The notes under the pieces were generated by a model, which was given only the letters and a program-made list of their open reading frames with translations, was not told the DNA's origin and made no database searches. A stretch of DNA of 32,390 bases from Ectocarpus siliculosus (taxonomy: Eukaryota; Sar; Phaeophyceae; Ectocarpales; Ectocarpaceae), in contig FN649743.1 in NCBI GenBank assembly GCA_000310025.1, positions 2,782,604 to 2,814,993 on the forward strand. The letters are read 5' to 3'. The translations under genes and the position numbers were made by a program. The stretch's first letter is position 1; every line of letters begins with the position of its first letter. Below are positions 21,801-30,845 of the stretch, one piece after another.

Positions 21801-24294
21801 ATCATTTCTGGACACCAATCCCCACCTTCGGGGTGATCGGCGTAGTCGGGTCGCCGGATATGCGGCGGAACCACTCTCGTCGCGGAGAGGGCGGCGGGTC
21901 TCAGATCCCCTGAAAACGTGTAACCGTTGAATTCTCGCCGCACGGCGGGAGTTCTGGTAAACCGTAGGACGTGAAAGGAGAGAGAGTTTGGCCAGAGGGG
22001 GACGGGGGGGGGTACAGGTTGGATTCCATGCTCTGCTCTAGATGGTTTTGTGTGCCGGGTGTGCCAATCGATGGCGGAACGTACCCGTGGAATGGGCGTG
22101 TGCATCTGCGGCATTACGGTGAGAACCCGGCCAGCGCCATGCACGTCGCACAGAAGAGGCTATAGTTACGGTTCGGGCGAGGGATAGATCGGTACAGCAT
22201 TCCCCGAAAGAGCCGGAGATATGGCACAACGGCTTTCAGCTCGATTGCACCACAACCAAAAGACTGATTGTGCCAACGACGAAAATGGTGCTGCTATTGA
22301 AAACATCTCGTTGGGGGGCTTTCCGTCTTCGTATCGGGCGCTTTCCGCATCCTGTTGGTCGTGGAGCAATAGAGCTTTGGAAGTCGGTCCAGGGGGGGTG
22401 TCATCTCTCCGACTCTTACGGAATACCACAGTACGCTATACGGTACGTTACAGACAAATCTTGGTCGTGGAGCAATCGAGCTTTGAACGTCGCTCTGGGG
22501 GGCGATGCCATCTCTCCTACGGCAATGTACTATAACACCCATGACCGTTGCCAAATCCAGTACAAAAATTGCGTGTACAGGCACCGGTAAATTGCATGTA
22601 AGGCCGTGTAACCTCGCACCACCACAGCTCACGTCGCGCCGGAGGATGCCGTTGCCTTCGCCTTCGCCAGCTTGTGGATCGCCTTATGGCGTCCCCAGTC
22701 CCCCTTGAAGCATGCCTGTGGACACGAAAGCGGCCCCAAACATATGCATGGCGCAAGCGCACAAAGATAAACAGACGAAGCAGTCCACAGAGGTCGGGAA
22801 AAATGATGAGTCGGTTCGGCCGAGGGCTCGCAAAGAAACCATACATTGTTCCACCCGGGCAAGTATGTTCTACCTGCTGTGTCCTGGGTGAGGGTAACTA
22901 CTACGTGGCGTTGCAGGTCGTGGTGCCTGCATGGGTCGAGGTGGACGGGCCAAAGCTAGATGCGTGAGGAGTGATTAGAACTCCCTTGCTTCCTTCCACC
23001 AAATACAAAAATACGATGAGGGCTCCATGCATAAATTAAGGAAAAATAAATACACACACGGAAAGACGACCCATTCGAGATATACACACAGTCGAACGGG
23101 ATGTGGTGGAGTCTTTTCAGTGAGTGGAGGAAAACCGGCTGGGTACTGGACTTATTTCGAGTCTTTTTAAGTCTATACACTGATAATTTATATTAGTGAT
23201 GCCAGCTGCATATTGGTACGCCACCAGCGGTGGGTCGTGGTTGTACGTGCCCCAAAGTTCAATGTGAAGACAAAACAAGAACAACAACAACCATCGGTTG
23301 TCCTGTCGGAACACATCTAGTGCTGCGCCGGGTCGCGGCAAATGAAATACAAGTACAAGTCCGGAGGGAATATAGGGCGTAAATAGGTTGCTACTGCCGG
23401 CAAAATAGTCGGGGGGTGCCGTGGTGCTACTCGATCTTTTGGCCGTCATCTAGGGCGGGTGTCGCCAAACAGGGGGCCGCTAAACGGGCCCGCCATTTGT
23501 TGCTACATACCATGGTATAGTCTAGGCGGACAAGAGGACGACGCCTCCATACGTGGTGGCCGCCTCGGTTGGCTTGCTATTTTGCTAGTATGGACACTGG
23601 GGCCCAACACACCGCCGTGTTGCGCTTGAGGTGCGGGGCACCAACTCATCCGATGGTGCTGGCCGCCCCGTCGTGAGTGGGTCACACCCTCCCCAAGACG
23701 GCAGCAAACAGGCGCTACTCTCCGCCAGGCACCACACGACGTACTACTGCTGCTGTACAGCTCCACGGAGCACTTGTGTAACGACCCTGCGATAAAGTCG
23801 GGGGTTCACTGCAACATGAACTTCACACCAAGAGAGGAGAGCCACCGGGTTGTAACCCGCGAACCCGCTGCCCCAATGGCTCCGCTGAGCTGTTGTTTGT
23901 TCTCCTCGTTCTCGTGATACCTAGGATACTGCTGCTGTGTCTTCTATCCCCGTCGGAAACGAACGTGCCGCCAGCGGCGTCGAAGTACTGCTGTCGGTAG
24001 GACCGCCCGCCGTTGGCGGAAAGAGCTCGTTGGAGAGCTGCAAGTTGCTGCTGCTGCGTTACCGTCCCCTTACACAACAACACACGACGCTGCCATCCAT
24101 CTGCACGACGAGGTTCAACACATTCTGCTGCTGCTGTGTGTGTGTGTGTGCGTACACGTCGTAGTCCGGTAGTGTCACACCTGGGCGCAGTACCGGCTGG
24201 CCGGCAACCCGAGCTTGATGCAGGTGGGGCAAGCCATGGTCCCTGGCTTGCCGCATTCCGGCGTCGTGCAGACGGTCCCGACAAGAGCAGACAT
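15777..24294 (-). CDS. MAP1: Methionine aminopeptidase 1 (gene span, ten exons)
   Basis: Removes the initiator methionine from nascent proteins at the ribosome in the cytosol; a two-metal enzyme of the M24A family. Ten exons join with matching phases at all nine junctions into 387 residues, the usual length for eukaryotic type 1. The N-terminal C6H2 (MYND-like) zinc finger has C9, C14, C22, C25, C36, C40, H48 and H52, with the family signature CPTCIKLG. The pre-catalytic segment ([18 protein letters not shown]) follows. The catalytic domain has H201 (ICHGIPD), metal ligands D218 (VNVD), D229 (HGDLNE), H292 (YCGHGIG), E325 (FTIEPM) and E356 (QFEHT). The 218/229/292/325/356 spacing matches the E. 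coli enzyme (97/108/171/204/235). There is no N-terminal extension, so the cytosolic rather than an organellar isoform is expected. Exon 6 has a duplicated acceptor 138 bp upstream, and two introns hold MITE-like elements. Confidence 0.97.
16804..16881 (-). CDS. MAP1: MAP1 exon 9
   Basis: 26 codons in phase 0 between a GTGAGCAG acceptor and a GTGAGT donor. Encodes [15 protein letters not shown] and [10 protein letters not shown] with metal ligand E356. Confidence 0.96.
17331..17488 (-). CDS. MAP1: MAP1 exon 8
   Basis: Acceptor TTTTTGGACAG, donor GTATGG. Encodes [14 protein letters not shown] (H292, H299), [17 protein letters not shown] and [12 protein letters not shown] (E325). Confidence 0.96.
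18234..18464. mobile_element. MITE-like element, copy a (231 bp)
   Basis: Terminal inverted repeats of about 60 bases. Left end CCGTAGGTGACA, then CACCCCGTTGAACC and ATTTTCAAAGCTCGA; the right end is its reverse complement. TA flanks both sides (18232-18233 and 18465-18466), consistent with a TA target duplication. No coding capacity. Lies in the MAP1 intron between exons 7 and 8. Confidence 0.88.
18711..18858 (-). CDS. MAP1: MAP1 exon 7
   Basis: Acceptor TTGCCTCCAG, donor GTGAGG. Encodes [16 protein letters not shown] and the [13 protein letters not shown] helix. Ends in phase 1. Confidence 0.95.
19206..19400 (-). CDS. MAP1: MAP1 exon 6 (catalytic core)
   Basis: 65 codons, phase 0 at both ends. 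Encodes [20 protein letters not shown] (H201), [12 protein letters not shown] (D218) and FHGDLNE (D229). The acceptor GGCGGCAG at 19401-19408 lies in the first of two tandem copies; the upstream copy has its own acceptor before 19538. Confidence 0.95.
19372..19632. repeat. Tandem duplication, 138 bp period, over MAP1 exon 6 acceptor
   Basis: Copy one begins at 19372 and copy two at 19510. Both hold the exon start (peptides [10 protein letters not shown] and [10 protein letters not shown]), the acceptor and about 90 bases of intron with a poly-G tract. The copies are more diverged than those in gene A: one has a nine-base insertion near 19550 and many point changes. Confidence 0.92.
20060..20134 (-). 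CDS. MAP1: MAP1 exon 5
   Basis: Exactly 25 codons in phase 0, between a TGTCCGGCAG acceptor and a GTGAGC donor. Encodes [11 protein letters not shown] and [10 protein letters not shown], the family's V/A-TT-E-I-D motif. Confidence 0.95.
20222..21088 (+). other. 289-codon open frame antisense to MAP1 introns
   Basis: Open on the plus strand across the MAP1 intron between exons 4 and 5. No domain or hydrophobic pattern is recognisable and composition is ordinary for this region. Probably chance. Confidence 0.15.
21058..21158 (-). CDS. MAP1: MAP1 exon 4
   Basis: Acceptor TTTGTCCCCAG, donor GTACGC. Encodes the variable linker and [17 protein letters not shown], the first catalytic-domain helix. 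Phase 0 end. Confidence 0.95.
21826..21953 (-). CDS. MAP1: MAP1 exon 3
   Basis: Acceptor GGTTTACCAG, donor GTGGGG. Encodes [14 protein letters not shown] and [12 protein letters not shown], matching the conserved linker before the catalytic domain. Enters with one base and ends in phase 1. Confidence 0.95.
22204..22421. mobile_element. MITE-like element, copy c (218 bp)
   Basis: Left end CCGAAAGAGCCGGAGATATG and right end reverse complement CCGTAAGAGTCGGAGAGATG, followed on both sides by the shared core (AGCTCGATTGC or AAAGCTCTATTGC, then CCAC). The left end lacks part of the core. Lies in the MAP1 intron between exons 2 and 3. Confidence 0.8.
22463..22518. mobile_element. Solo right end of the same MITE-like family
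   Basis: TCGTGGAGCAATCGAGCTTT, then a G run and ATGCCATCTCTCC, the right-end signature, without a matching left end. It sits 42 bases after copy c in the same orientation. Confidence 0.8.
22633..22715 (-). CDS. MAP1: MAP1 exon 2 (zinc-finger end)
   Basis: Acceptor TGTCCACAG, donor GTGAGC. Encodes [15 protein letters not shown], the closing Cys and two His of the C6H2 finger, then a Lys/Ala linker. Ends in phase 2. Confidence 0.95.
22716..24180 (-). other. MAP1 intron 1 (1465 bp)
   Basis: Begins GTGTGA and ends TGTCCACAG. It holds a GT/CA tract and CTG units near 24130-24155. No exon or element is recognised inside. Confidence 0.85.
24181..24294 (-). CDS. MAP1: MAP1 exon 1 (start, zinc-finger half)
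   Basis: ATG at 24294, 38 codons, phase 0 end at a GTGTGA donor. Encodes [16 protein letters not shown] and CPTCIKLG, six Cys and no His of the finger yet. The length before the first Cys agrees with the family, and this is the only ATG nearby in frame ahead of the finger. Confidence 0.93.
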
Positions 24295-25878
24295 GGGGAA
24301 TAAAACTTCCCACGCGTGTTTGGTGAACACTTGTTGATGCTGCTGCTCCCACAACACACCACACACCAGAGTCCAGCGGGGGCCGCTTGAGTATCCGTCT
24401 CGCACAGCAGTGGACCACAGCAGTGCCGTCACTCTAAGGTTAATACCCTAACAAAACCCTAGTAAGCCTTTGCTTTGGCGCCACTGGGCTTTGCTGCGAG
24501 GGGCTCCGTAGAATAGACACCTGCCACAGCGGGCATGTGCCTGAGTTCAATATCCAGAAAAAAAAACACAAGCTCAGCTGTGGTCGGCTGCACCCCAGTA
24601 TACAGCAGACCTCTGCCTCCTTCGCCGCACCAAGCTCTGGGATAACTGGTGGCGGGATAGGGTCGGTGATTTTTGTACGGTGGCTTCTACCCACGGGCGT
24701 TATCGTACAACGCAAGCGTGAGGTTGTGGGGAAGGTGAGAGAGAGTCAAAGTTTTCGCACCAGTTGCGAGAAGTTTGCCAAGAATCTCGACACTTTACAT
24801 CTGAGTTGCAATGAGAGCATGTCAACTATGATGCACCCCATCTACAGCAGTACAGCGGTATCACTGAAGAAGATACGCGTGTGAGACCGCAGCAATAGAG
24901 GGAAGGCCAAGCAAGCGCGGCTCATGTACGCATCCCATTTGGCAAGGTAACCTGCGAGCCTCCAGTGGCCCCTCTGTACGGCAGGACGGTTTATTGGAAA
25001 AGTCAATTCTCCGCCCACTGAAGATGAACCATCTGCTGCAATCGCCTGGCTCTTTCTTCGAGACTCGACACGGTGCCGCTCTAGATTTCGCAGCGGTAGA
25101 TAGCGGCGCCTATGGGGTGAGACACGCGCCAGAGGACACCATTAGGATGATCAACACAAAGGAACAAGGCGCAGCTGGTTGCAAAGGGCGGCAGCAGCCA
25201 GCCGCTAAAATCTACTTTTATGCTACCATTTTTTTCCGACGCTCCGCTCCGTTTGTTTCCCCGGCAACGCGTGCTTCGACTCCAAACTCCAAACCAACCT
25301 CGTCGTATCCATACCGTATAGCCTATGAGCCGTTGTTTCGCACGCCGCTGCTCCTTTTTTTTTTTTCTTGTTAACCTCTACTCCATCCAATATTGTAAAA
25401 AAAATGATGTGCATACAATACTGCTGCACGTATGACACAACGAATCCATGTCTATCTACTTACTGTATGCATATTTGTAGTAATTGAGAGGCTGAGCTAC
25501 ACCGTAAATTGTAGCTACTGAATCCAACAAATAGCGACAGCGGAGACTACTACTACTGCTGTACCCTTATTTCCACGATTTCCCGAGCAGCACACAGCGA
25601 TACCTCCGCTATACGGGTGACGGAGGCTCAACAACACAGCAGTTTGATAATAGTCATCTTGTGCGTTATGCCATGCTTGTTTTTTTTCAGGACCACACCA
25701 GCAGCGGCCCTTCGGTGTACACCCGCAACACATTAATTTAAAAAAGTGCATTGGCAATCAATTAATTTAAATAGTAAATTAGTAAATTAGGGTATGTAGC
25801 CCCATGTATTTACATTTTACATCCATTCCTGGTGTGGAGCACCATTAATTAGTTTTTGTACTTGCTCGTTTTTGACAC

Positions 25879-25929
25879 GTGCACTTCAAATAATTGTGCA
25901 CTTCAAATAATTGTGCACTTCAAATAATT
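25879..25929. repeat. Three perfect tandem 17-mers
   Basis: GTGCACTTCAAATAATT repeated three times without a mismatch (25879, 25896, 25913). Each unit contains the palindrome GTGCAC. It lies in the divergent intergenic region and could be a binding-site array or plain minisatellite. Confidence 0.95.
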
Positions 25930-26290
25930 GATTGTCGAGTAGGAAGTAGGTGGCGAAATTGGGCGAAATGATGACGAGGTTGATCGTGGGCGTGTTTGCC
26001 GTCCCAGCAAGCAGGAGACGTTCTTTGTCGTCCGCCATGCAGCAGGCAACCACCCGTTCACGGACGGTACGGCATAAATACCATGGTTTTCATATGCGGT
26101 ACGCGCTCTACTCGATGTGTTCACGCGGTACGCTTGCTTGGTGTGGCTTGTTCGTTATCAAGACGCTTGGGTCAAGACGAGAAGAAGCGGATCGTTGCAG
26201 TGCGATCACACACGCTGTGAACCGAACGTTTCTTCTTCCTACACCCACCTCGTGTACCGCCGTATGAAACGCTGTACTGCCGTATGCATA

Positions 26291-26488
26291 CGGGGCGGAG
26301 AGATGGCATGCCCCCTGGCCGATTTTCAAGGCCCCATTGCTCCATAAACCAAGATTGTGGAAACATGTTGTCGAGGGCTTTCCTCCGTAGACCTATCGGG
26401 CTCTTTCTGTACTCCCTTCTTTGCGGAGCATTCGAGCTTTGAGTTGGAAGTCCGCCCAGGGGGAGTGCCATCTCTCCGCCTCTTTCGG
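26291..26488. mobile_element. MITE-like element, copy d (about 198 bp)
   Basis: Left end GGCGGAGAGATGGCATGCCC, then CGATTTTCAAGGCC and ATTGCTCCA; the right end is the reverse complement with an extra GAAAG at the border. The internal part (GGAAACATG, GAGGGCTTTCC) is shared with copy c and with DNA near 32290. Confidence 0.87.
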
Positions 26489-26754
26489 TACTTCTGGAAA
26501 GGCACGTAAATCAGGTAGGCCATGTTTACGAAGCTGATACAAATATCATTTACATGTTACATGCCTCCCACGGAGGTGACCGGCAGCATCCAGCCAGCCA
26601 GCCGTGGAAAATTGTTCTCCCTAGCAACCTACGATTCCTCCAGTTTCGCCGCAGTTTGCGTAACCCCCCCCCCCCTCCCCCCGAAGCTTGACAGCATTGC
26701 GTGTGAGTTCCTACCACCTGGTGTGATATTTTGCACGGGCTTGGTGGCCCTAAA

Positions 26755-27447
26755 ATGCGCTATTCTATACTAGTGTCAGTGTTTCCGTTTTTAGTTCCCT
26801 CACGTACGCCGCAATGGCCCGTTTTTTCCCTGCACGACGACGCGTGGTTGCCTCTTGTGGGACTGCTATTGGCGATCGCGTTCTTCGCCTTGTCCGTCGT
26901 CGCACCTGGCCTGCTTGACCCCCCGCCCACCCCACGCCCATCACAACAGGGAGAAGTAGCGGCGAGGTCAGCCACATGCGACGACTCCTCCGTAAGCAAA
27001 CTACATGAACCACCAAGCTCCGCAGTGCACGGGAATCACAAGGAGAACAACAACAACAATAATATGTCCGGTCGGACGATGCCCTTCCAGTTCCACACGC
27101 GCCGACCTTCGGCCGTGGTTCGCCAGTCCGGCCCGGGGAGATCGACCCTGCACGTCGACTTGGCCGCCGGCGGGGGCGCAACCACAGCGGCAGCAGGAGC
27201 AGCAGCGGGCGGCGCCGGCAGGGGCACGGGGGGCGGCGGTTGGAGGGGGAGGAGGGGATGGTGGGGGTCCAGCCGCCGGCTTCCGGACTTCCTCGAGTTT
27301 TGGGGCTTTGCGGCGGCGGTTCCCGAGGACGAGAGATTGCGGAGGGAACGCGAGCGTCGTGAGCGTAGTCATCGCCGCCGTGGACTCGCTGGGTCGTGCG
27401 TGCGGTCGCCGGAGTTTTCGATCTTCGTCCTGGGGCTGGCCGCGCTG
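26755..27447 (+). CDS. RING gene exon 1
   Basis: ATG at 26755 (alternative at 27064, just after an ACAACAACA leader-like stretch). Contains the first hydrophobic segment, Gly/Ala-rich sequence and a charged ERLRRERERRERSHRRR stretch. Ends in phase 0 at GCGCTG before the donor GTGAGA. Reading on leads to a stop at 27606. Splicing here joins two halves of a clean membrane helix. Confidence 0.7.
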
Positions 27448-30400
27448 GTGAGAGAGGCGTTGTGGGCCGCCCGGCTGTCCCTTTTGCCTGCGCTTTCTCC
27501 GAACTGTGCGTGCGCGCCGGCTTGTGTGTCTTGGCATCGGCCGCGCTGGCCAATGAAAAGACGCCAGTCTTCAGTGCGGCTGAACAACAGCGAAAAGCTT
27601 CTGTAGACCATGATCTGAGATACCCGTGAGGGGGTGTCACGGGGAAGTGTGTGTGTGTGTGTTTGCGTGTGCGCGTGTAATTTTTCTTGTGTCTCAAGCG
27701 TCTCAGCGTCTGCCGTTTCTTTCCGTTGGTATCTTGTATCTCTTCCGTTGTTTTTTATGTCTGTTGCTGTTGCCCTCGGGCACCTGTCGCTCGCCCCCCC
27801 CCCTCTGGTGCTCGTCCCTGATCCGTATGCCGCCGCGATGTAACCCCCCGTACCCGCACGGTTACATCTGATTGGTCGAAAACCCTTTCCGTTGAATCCT
27901 ACCGCCCTACCCCCCCTCGTGTGTTCTACGTTAATTCTGATCCGTCGGGTGGGTAACGAAACAGCTGGCCTTCATCGTGTTCATCTGCGACATGATCACC
28001 GGCAGGAGGTTGAGGCCGACTTCGGTCCTGGTCTTCGTCGCGGCGGGCACCTACTGCCTCGCCCTCATCAAGCAGCAGCGGGACCTCGCAGCCTCGGAGC
28101 AAGGTTCGTTGGTTCGTGGAGAGCGTATTGTCGCGTCGAAAGAGTTCCCCAACCTAACGCAAGATGTCTCGCGTATGGCTCAGGAGGGTGGTAGTTGGCT
28201 CTTCCAAGTACAATGTAGTAACACAAACACGTACACATGCATTCGAATCAGCTTTGCGAAGCTTACGCCGTCGCCCAACAAGACGGACTGGCGGCAAAAT
28301 TCATGACAACATTTTTTCCAGCCTCTTATTCAAGCTGATCACCCCCCCCTCCCCCCCCCCCCCCTGGCAATCGTACTTGCTCACACTTTTCCGAAACAAT
28401 CCCACATCACCAGCGCTCGTGATCGAAATCATGGACGGCTCGGCGACCAGCTCTTCTCGGCGGGTGATAAGCAAAGAGGACCGGCGAAACCTGTTTGACT
28501 ACTTCACGTTCCGACGGTCTTCCTCCACCAACAAGGGGGTTTGGACAGCGGCGACGGCGACTCAAACAGATAAAGATGCCGAGGTGAGCGCCATGGAGCA
28601 GGGGACGGCTGCGCCTACGGCGGCGGCGGCAGCGACGGCGGCAGCGGCGGATGACGATGGCGAGGTCAGCGGCGGCGGAGACACGAGCGACCGCGAGGAT
28701 GAAGCTGGGTCACCGAGGCCTTGTTCTTTGCCGTCGCCTTTGGGGCTTTCCGCGCCGACCCGTGGGCCGCGGGGGGCAGGTTCTGATACCGCTGCGCCCC
28801 CTTCTCCGGAGCAGCCACTCGCCACTCCGCCGGTGTCGCCCTCGGCTCTGGCGCTGGCGGGCACCCTGCAAGGGGAGGGAGCGGCGGCGGCGGTCGGTGG
28901 TGTTGCTGACGACGGGACGGCGGAGGTTCTTGGGGGGGTTGAGGTGGTGGGAGTTTCGGGGAAGGAGGAGGGGGGAGGGGTGATGATGCTGGCGCCGTCG
29001 TCGGGAGCGGCGGCGGGATTGTCTCCGTTATTTTCTGTGGTAAGGGGGGGGTGGGGAGATAAATCGACAGGCAGACAGAGGCGGATGCACACAGAGAGAG
29101 AGAGGGAGATAGGGGGGTAGAGACAGATACGGAAGAGAGGGTGGGTTGGTGGGTGGGGGTGACAGCGAGAGAGAGACAGACTTGGAGACACAGAGAGAGA
29201 GAGATGGAGATGGAGAGGGAGAGGGAGAGAGCAACAGTCTAGTCGGCCGAAACGAACGGGGAAATCAATCGCCGAAGCGCCTGCATGTAGTACACATGTT
29301 GCACGCCTTTTTTGACGCCATGCTGCCTGTGCGTTTATCGAGACGGTTCTCGATACGGAGGCGCCCTCCCCCGCTTGGAAAGTCAGTCCTGTCCACAACG
29401 CGCGCATTGTGACTCTTGTTGTGTAGCGTGCTACACACATCGCGCGCTATCTTCGCGTGGGCGTACTTGATCGTGTTCATCTCGTCATCCAAAGGACACA
29501 CAGGTGTTACTGTTTCCGCTGACTTGTGCTTCCGCCGATGCCCTCGCCCCCCTCCCCACCCCCTCACTTTGGTGCTGCGCTGTTTTGGTGCACGTGTGTG
29601 GACTTTGGAAGGCTTTGGGTCGTGACGAGGGAGAAAGCGCGATCAGGGGAAGCTGCTGCGGTGGTGGCGTCGCTGACAGCGATGAAAGCGGCGAGGGGGG
29701 GTCTGGCAGCAAGCCTTCCGTGGCGGGGCCTGAAAAGCGGCCGCCGCCGGAGGGAGAGGAGTTCGATGATAAGGAGGTCCCCGAGAGAGGTAGGCCTACT
29801 AGTAGATTGCGTTGGGTGACACAATATACCACACCCCCTGGACCGATTTTCAAAGCCCGATTCTTCCACCACGAAGAGGATGCACAAATGAAACGATACG
29901 GTTTCGGAAAGCTCTGAACGGGACGGCTTCAACTCCGCCGCTCTCGTCACCGCCGTCCTTGCCGCTGTTTAGATCGAGCTTTGAAGGTCGGTCCATGGCG
30001 CTTGATAACCTATGTCACCTGCGGTTGCGTGTCGTATGTGTGGCTCACGGTTTTCATACGACATGCTCTCGAGAACAGAGAACGGCCCCTCTTGTTCCCG
30101 CCTGTTGAACCAACCACACAGCGTTCGCACAATCGTCAACAAAGCTCATTTGTGTGCGGGTAGAAAGAATTTTTTGTTTTCCCTTCCACTGACGATTATC
30201 ACACAGGGCACGGCGCTTGAGTTTCGTTTCACCTGGTGCTCGAAACCGTCTAGAAACAAGGCATCGATCTCACTCAAGAAACGTGCCATTGGCGGGATTT
30301 TCCCATAGAAAAGGCATGCGCGTGAACCAGTCGTCTTTGTTCCTGCGTCCACTTCAATCGGCAACCCTTGTGCACCCCCCCCCCCTCCCCAACCCTATCC

Positions 30401-30552
30401 CTACCCCCCCGCGCGGCCAACACATGATAGGAATGACCGGAGGACTTTCCGAGCTGTGGTCTTCGGGCGAGTCGTGCATCATATGCTTCGGGGAATACGC
30501 CGAGGGTGACGTCTTGTGCCGGCTGCCCTGTCGTCACACGTACCACGCAGAG
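26755..30552 (+). CDS. Membrane RING-H2 E3 ubiquitin ligase (gene span, 3' end outside window)
   Basis: Likely transfers ubiquitin from an E2 enzyme to a membrane-associated substrate. Five exons join in phase: 26755-27447, 27965-28103, 28414-29039, 29504-29789, 30431-30552 (622 codons so far). Hydrophobic segments: residues about 31-54 (WLPLVGLLLAIAFFALSVV), about 221-241 (FSIFVLGLAAL joined by splicing to LAFIVFICDM) and about 249-265 (TSVLVFVAAGTYCLALI). A basic stretch rich in R and E precedes the second. A long Ala/Gly/Ser/Pro-rich region follows. The last visible exon has CIIC, 14 residues, then CRHTYH, the first five ligands of a RING-H2 finger. The remaining Cys ligands must lie in an exon beyond the window. 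An in-frame ATG at 27064 is an alternative start that would remove the first hydrophobic segment. The substrate is unknown. Confidence 0.82.
27965..28103 (+). CDS. RING gene exon 2
   Basis: Acceptor CGAAACAG, donor GTTCGT; phase 0 in, phase 1 out. Encodes LAFIVFICDMITGRRLRP and the next hydrophobic segment, then KQQRDLAASEQ. Confidence 0.85.
28414..29039 (+). CDS. RING gene exon 3
   Basis: Acceptor ACATCACCAG preceded by a long C-rich tract; donor GTAAGG. Encodes VIEIMDGSATSSSRRVISKE and DRRNLFDYFTFRRSS, a likely folded motif, followed by Ala-, Gly- and Pro-rich low complexity. Phase 1 in, phase 0 out. Confidence 0.8.
29093..29232. repeat. GA-rich simple-sequence tract
   Basis: Successive runs of GAGA, GACA and GGGTGG-type repeats inside the RING gene intron after exon 3. 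Confidence 0.85.
29440..29502 (-). pseudogene. Possible kinesin-motor-like fragment, antisense in RING gene intron
   Basis: On the minus strand the segment reads LDDEMNTIKYAHAKIARDV, resembling the end of a kinesin motor domain (DET-x-NT-L-x-YA-x-RA). The open frame continues to 29265 without further motor motifs. No catalytic motif such as a P-loop is nearby. It may be a short relic or a chance resemblance. Confidence 0.25.
29504..29789 (+). CDS. RING gene exon 4
   Basis: Acceptor GGACACACAG, donor GTAGGC; phase 0 in, phase 1 out, consistent with both neighbours. Encodes a Cys-rich hydrophobic segment and then an acidic, Ser/Gly-rich part with ADSDESGEGGSGSKPSVAG. The exact acceptor is the weakest of this gene. 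Confidence 0.65.
29812..30024. mobile_element. MITE-like element, copy b (about 213 bp)
   Basis: Left end GGGTGACACAATATACCAC, then CCCCTGGACCGATTTTCAAA; right end reverse complement GCAGGTGACATAGG and TCAAAGCTCGATCTA. It shares the internal ACGAAGAGGATG with copy a. Lies in the RING gene intron after exon 4. Confidence 0.85.
30431..30552 (+). CDS. RING gene exon 5, first half of RING-H2
   Basis: Strong C/T tract (30375-30412) before a GATAG acceptor; donor GTGCGC. Encodes GGLSELWSSGESCIICFGEY and LCRLPCRHTYHAE. The entering phase fits exon 4. C-x2-C, then C-x-H-x2-H are present; ligands six to eight are missing from this exon. Confidence 0.87.
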
Positions 30553-30845
30553 GTGCGCCGCTCTTCATCATGAGTGCAGACATGTGTTTCTGTGTAAGAG
30601 CTACGTGCGGTCGGATTCCGCTTGTTTTTGGTGCCTTCTGATTGCCGTGCGTCGATACCTGGTTGGGCGAGTTAGCCTATTGGTTTTCTGCTGCTGCCGC
30701 TTGTTTTCTTGCCTTACTTCTGACTACGAGACCAGCGTAAATCGCTTGCGTGTTTGGGCGAGATATCGTACTGATTATCTGCTGCTCTTGTATTGTTGCC
30801 TTACCGTCATTGTGCGTGTTATCGCACCCCCGTGTTATTATAGCG

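Larger units (their letters stand above)
24295..26754. other. Divergent intergenic region between MAP1 and the RING gene
   Basis: About 2.5 kb that should carry both promoters. It contains an AT-rich stretch (25730-25935) with ATTAATTTAA motifs, three perfect 17-mers, and one MITE-like element. No TATA box can be assigned without transcript starts, and no gene is supported. Confidence 0.6.

Noticed and set aside
27448-27629. Read-through of RING gene exon 1 to 27606, or a separate exon ending at 27627
   Set aside because: The GTGAGA donor at 27448 joins two halves of one hydrophobic helix in phase, which explains the sequence better.
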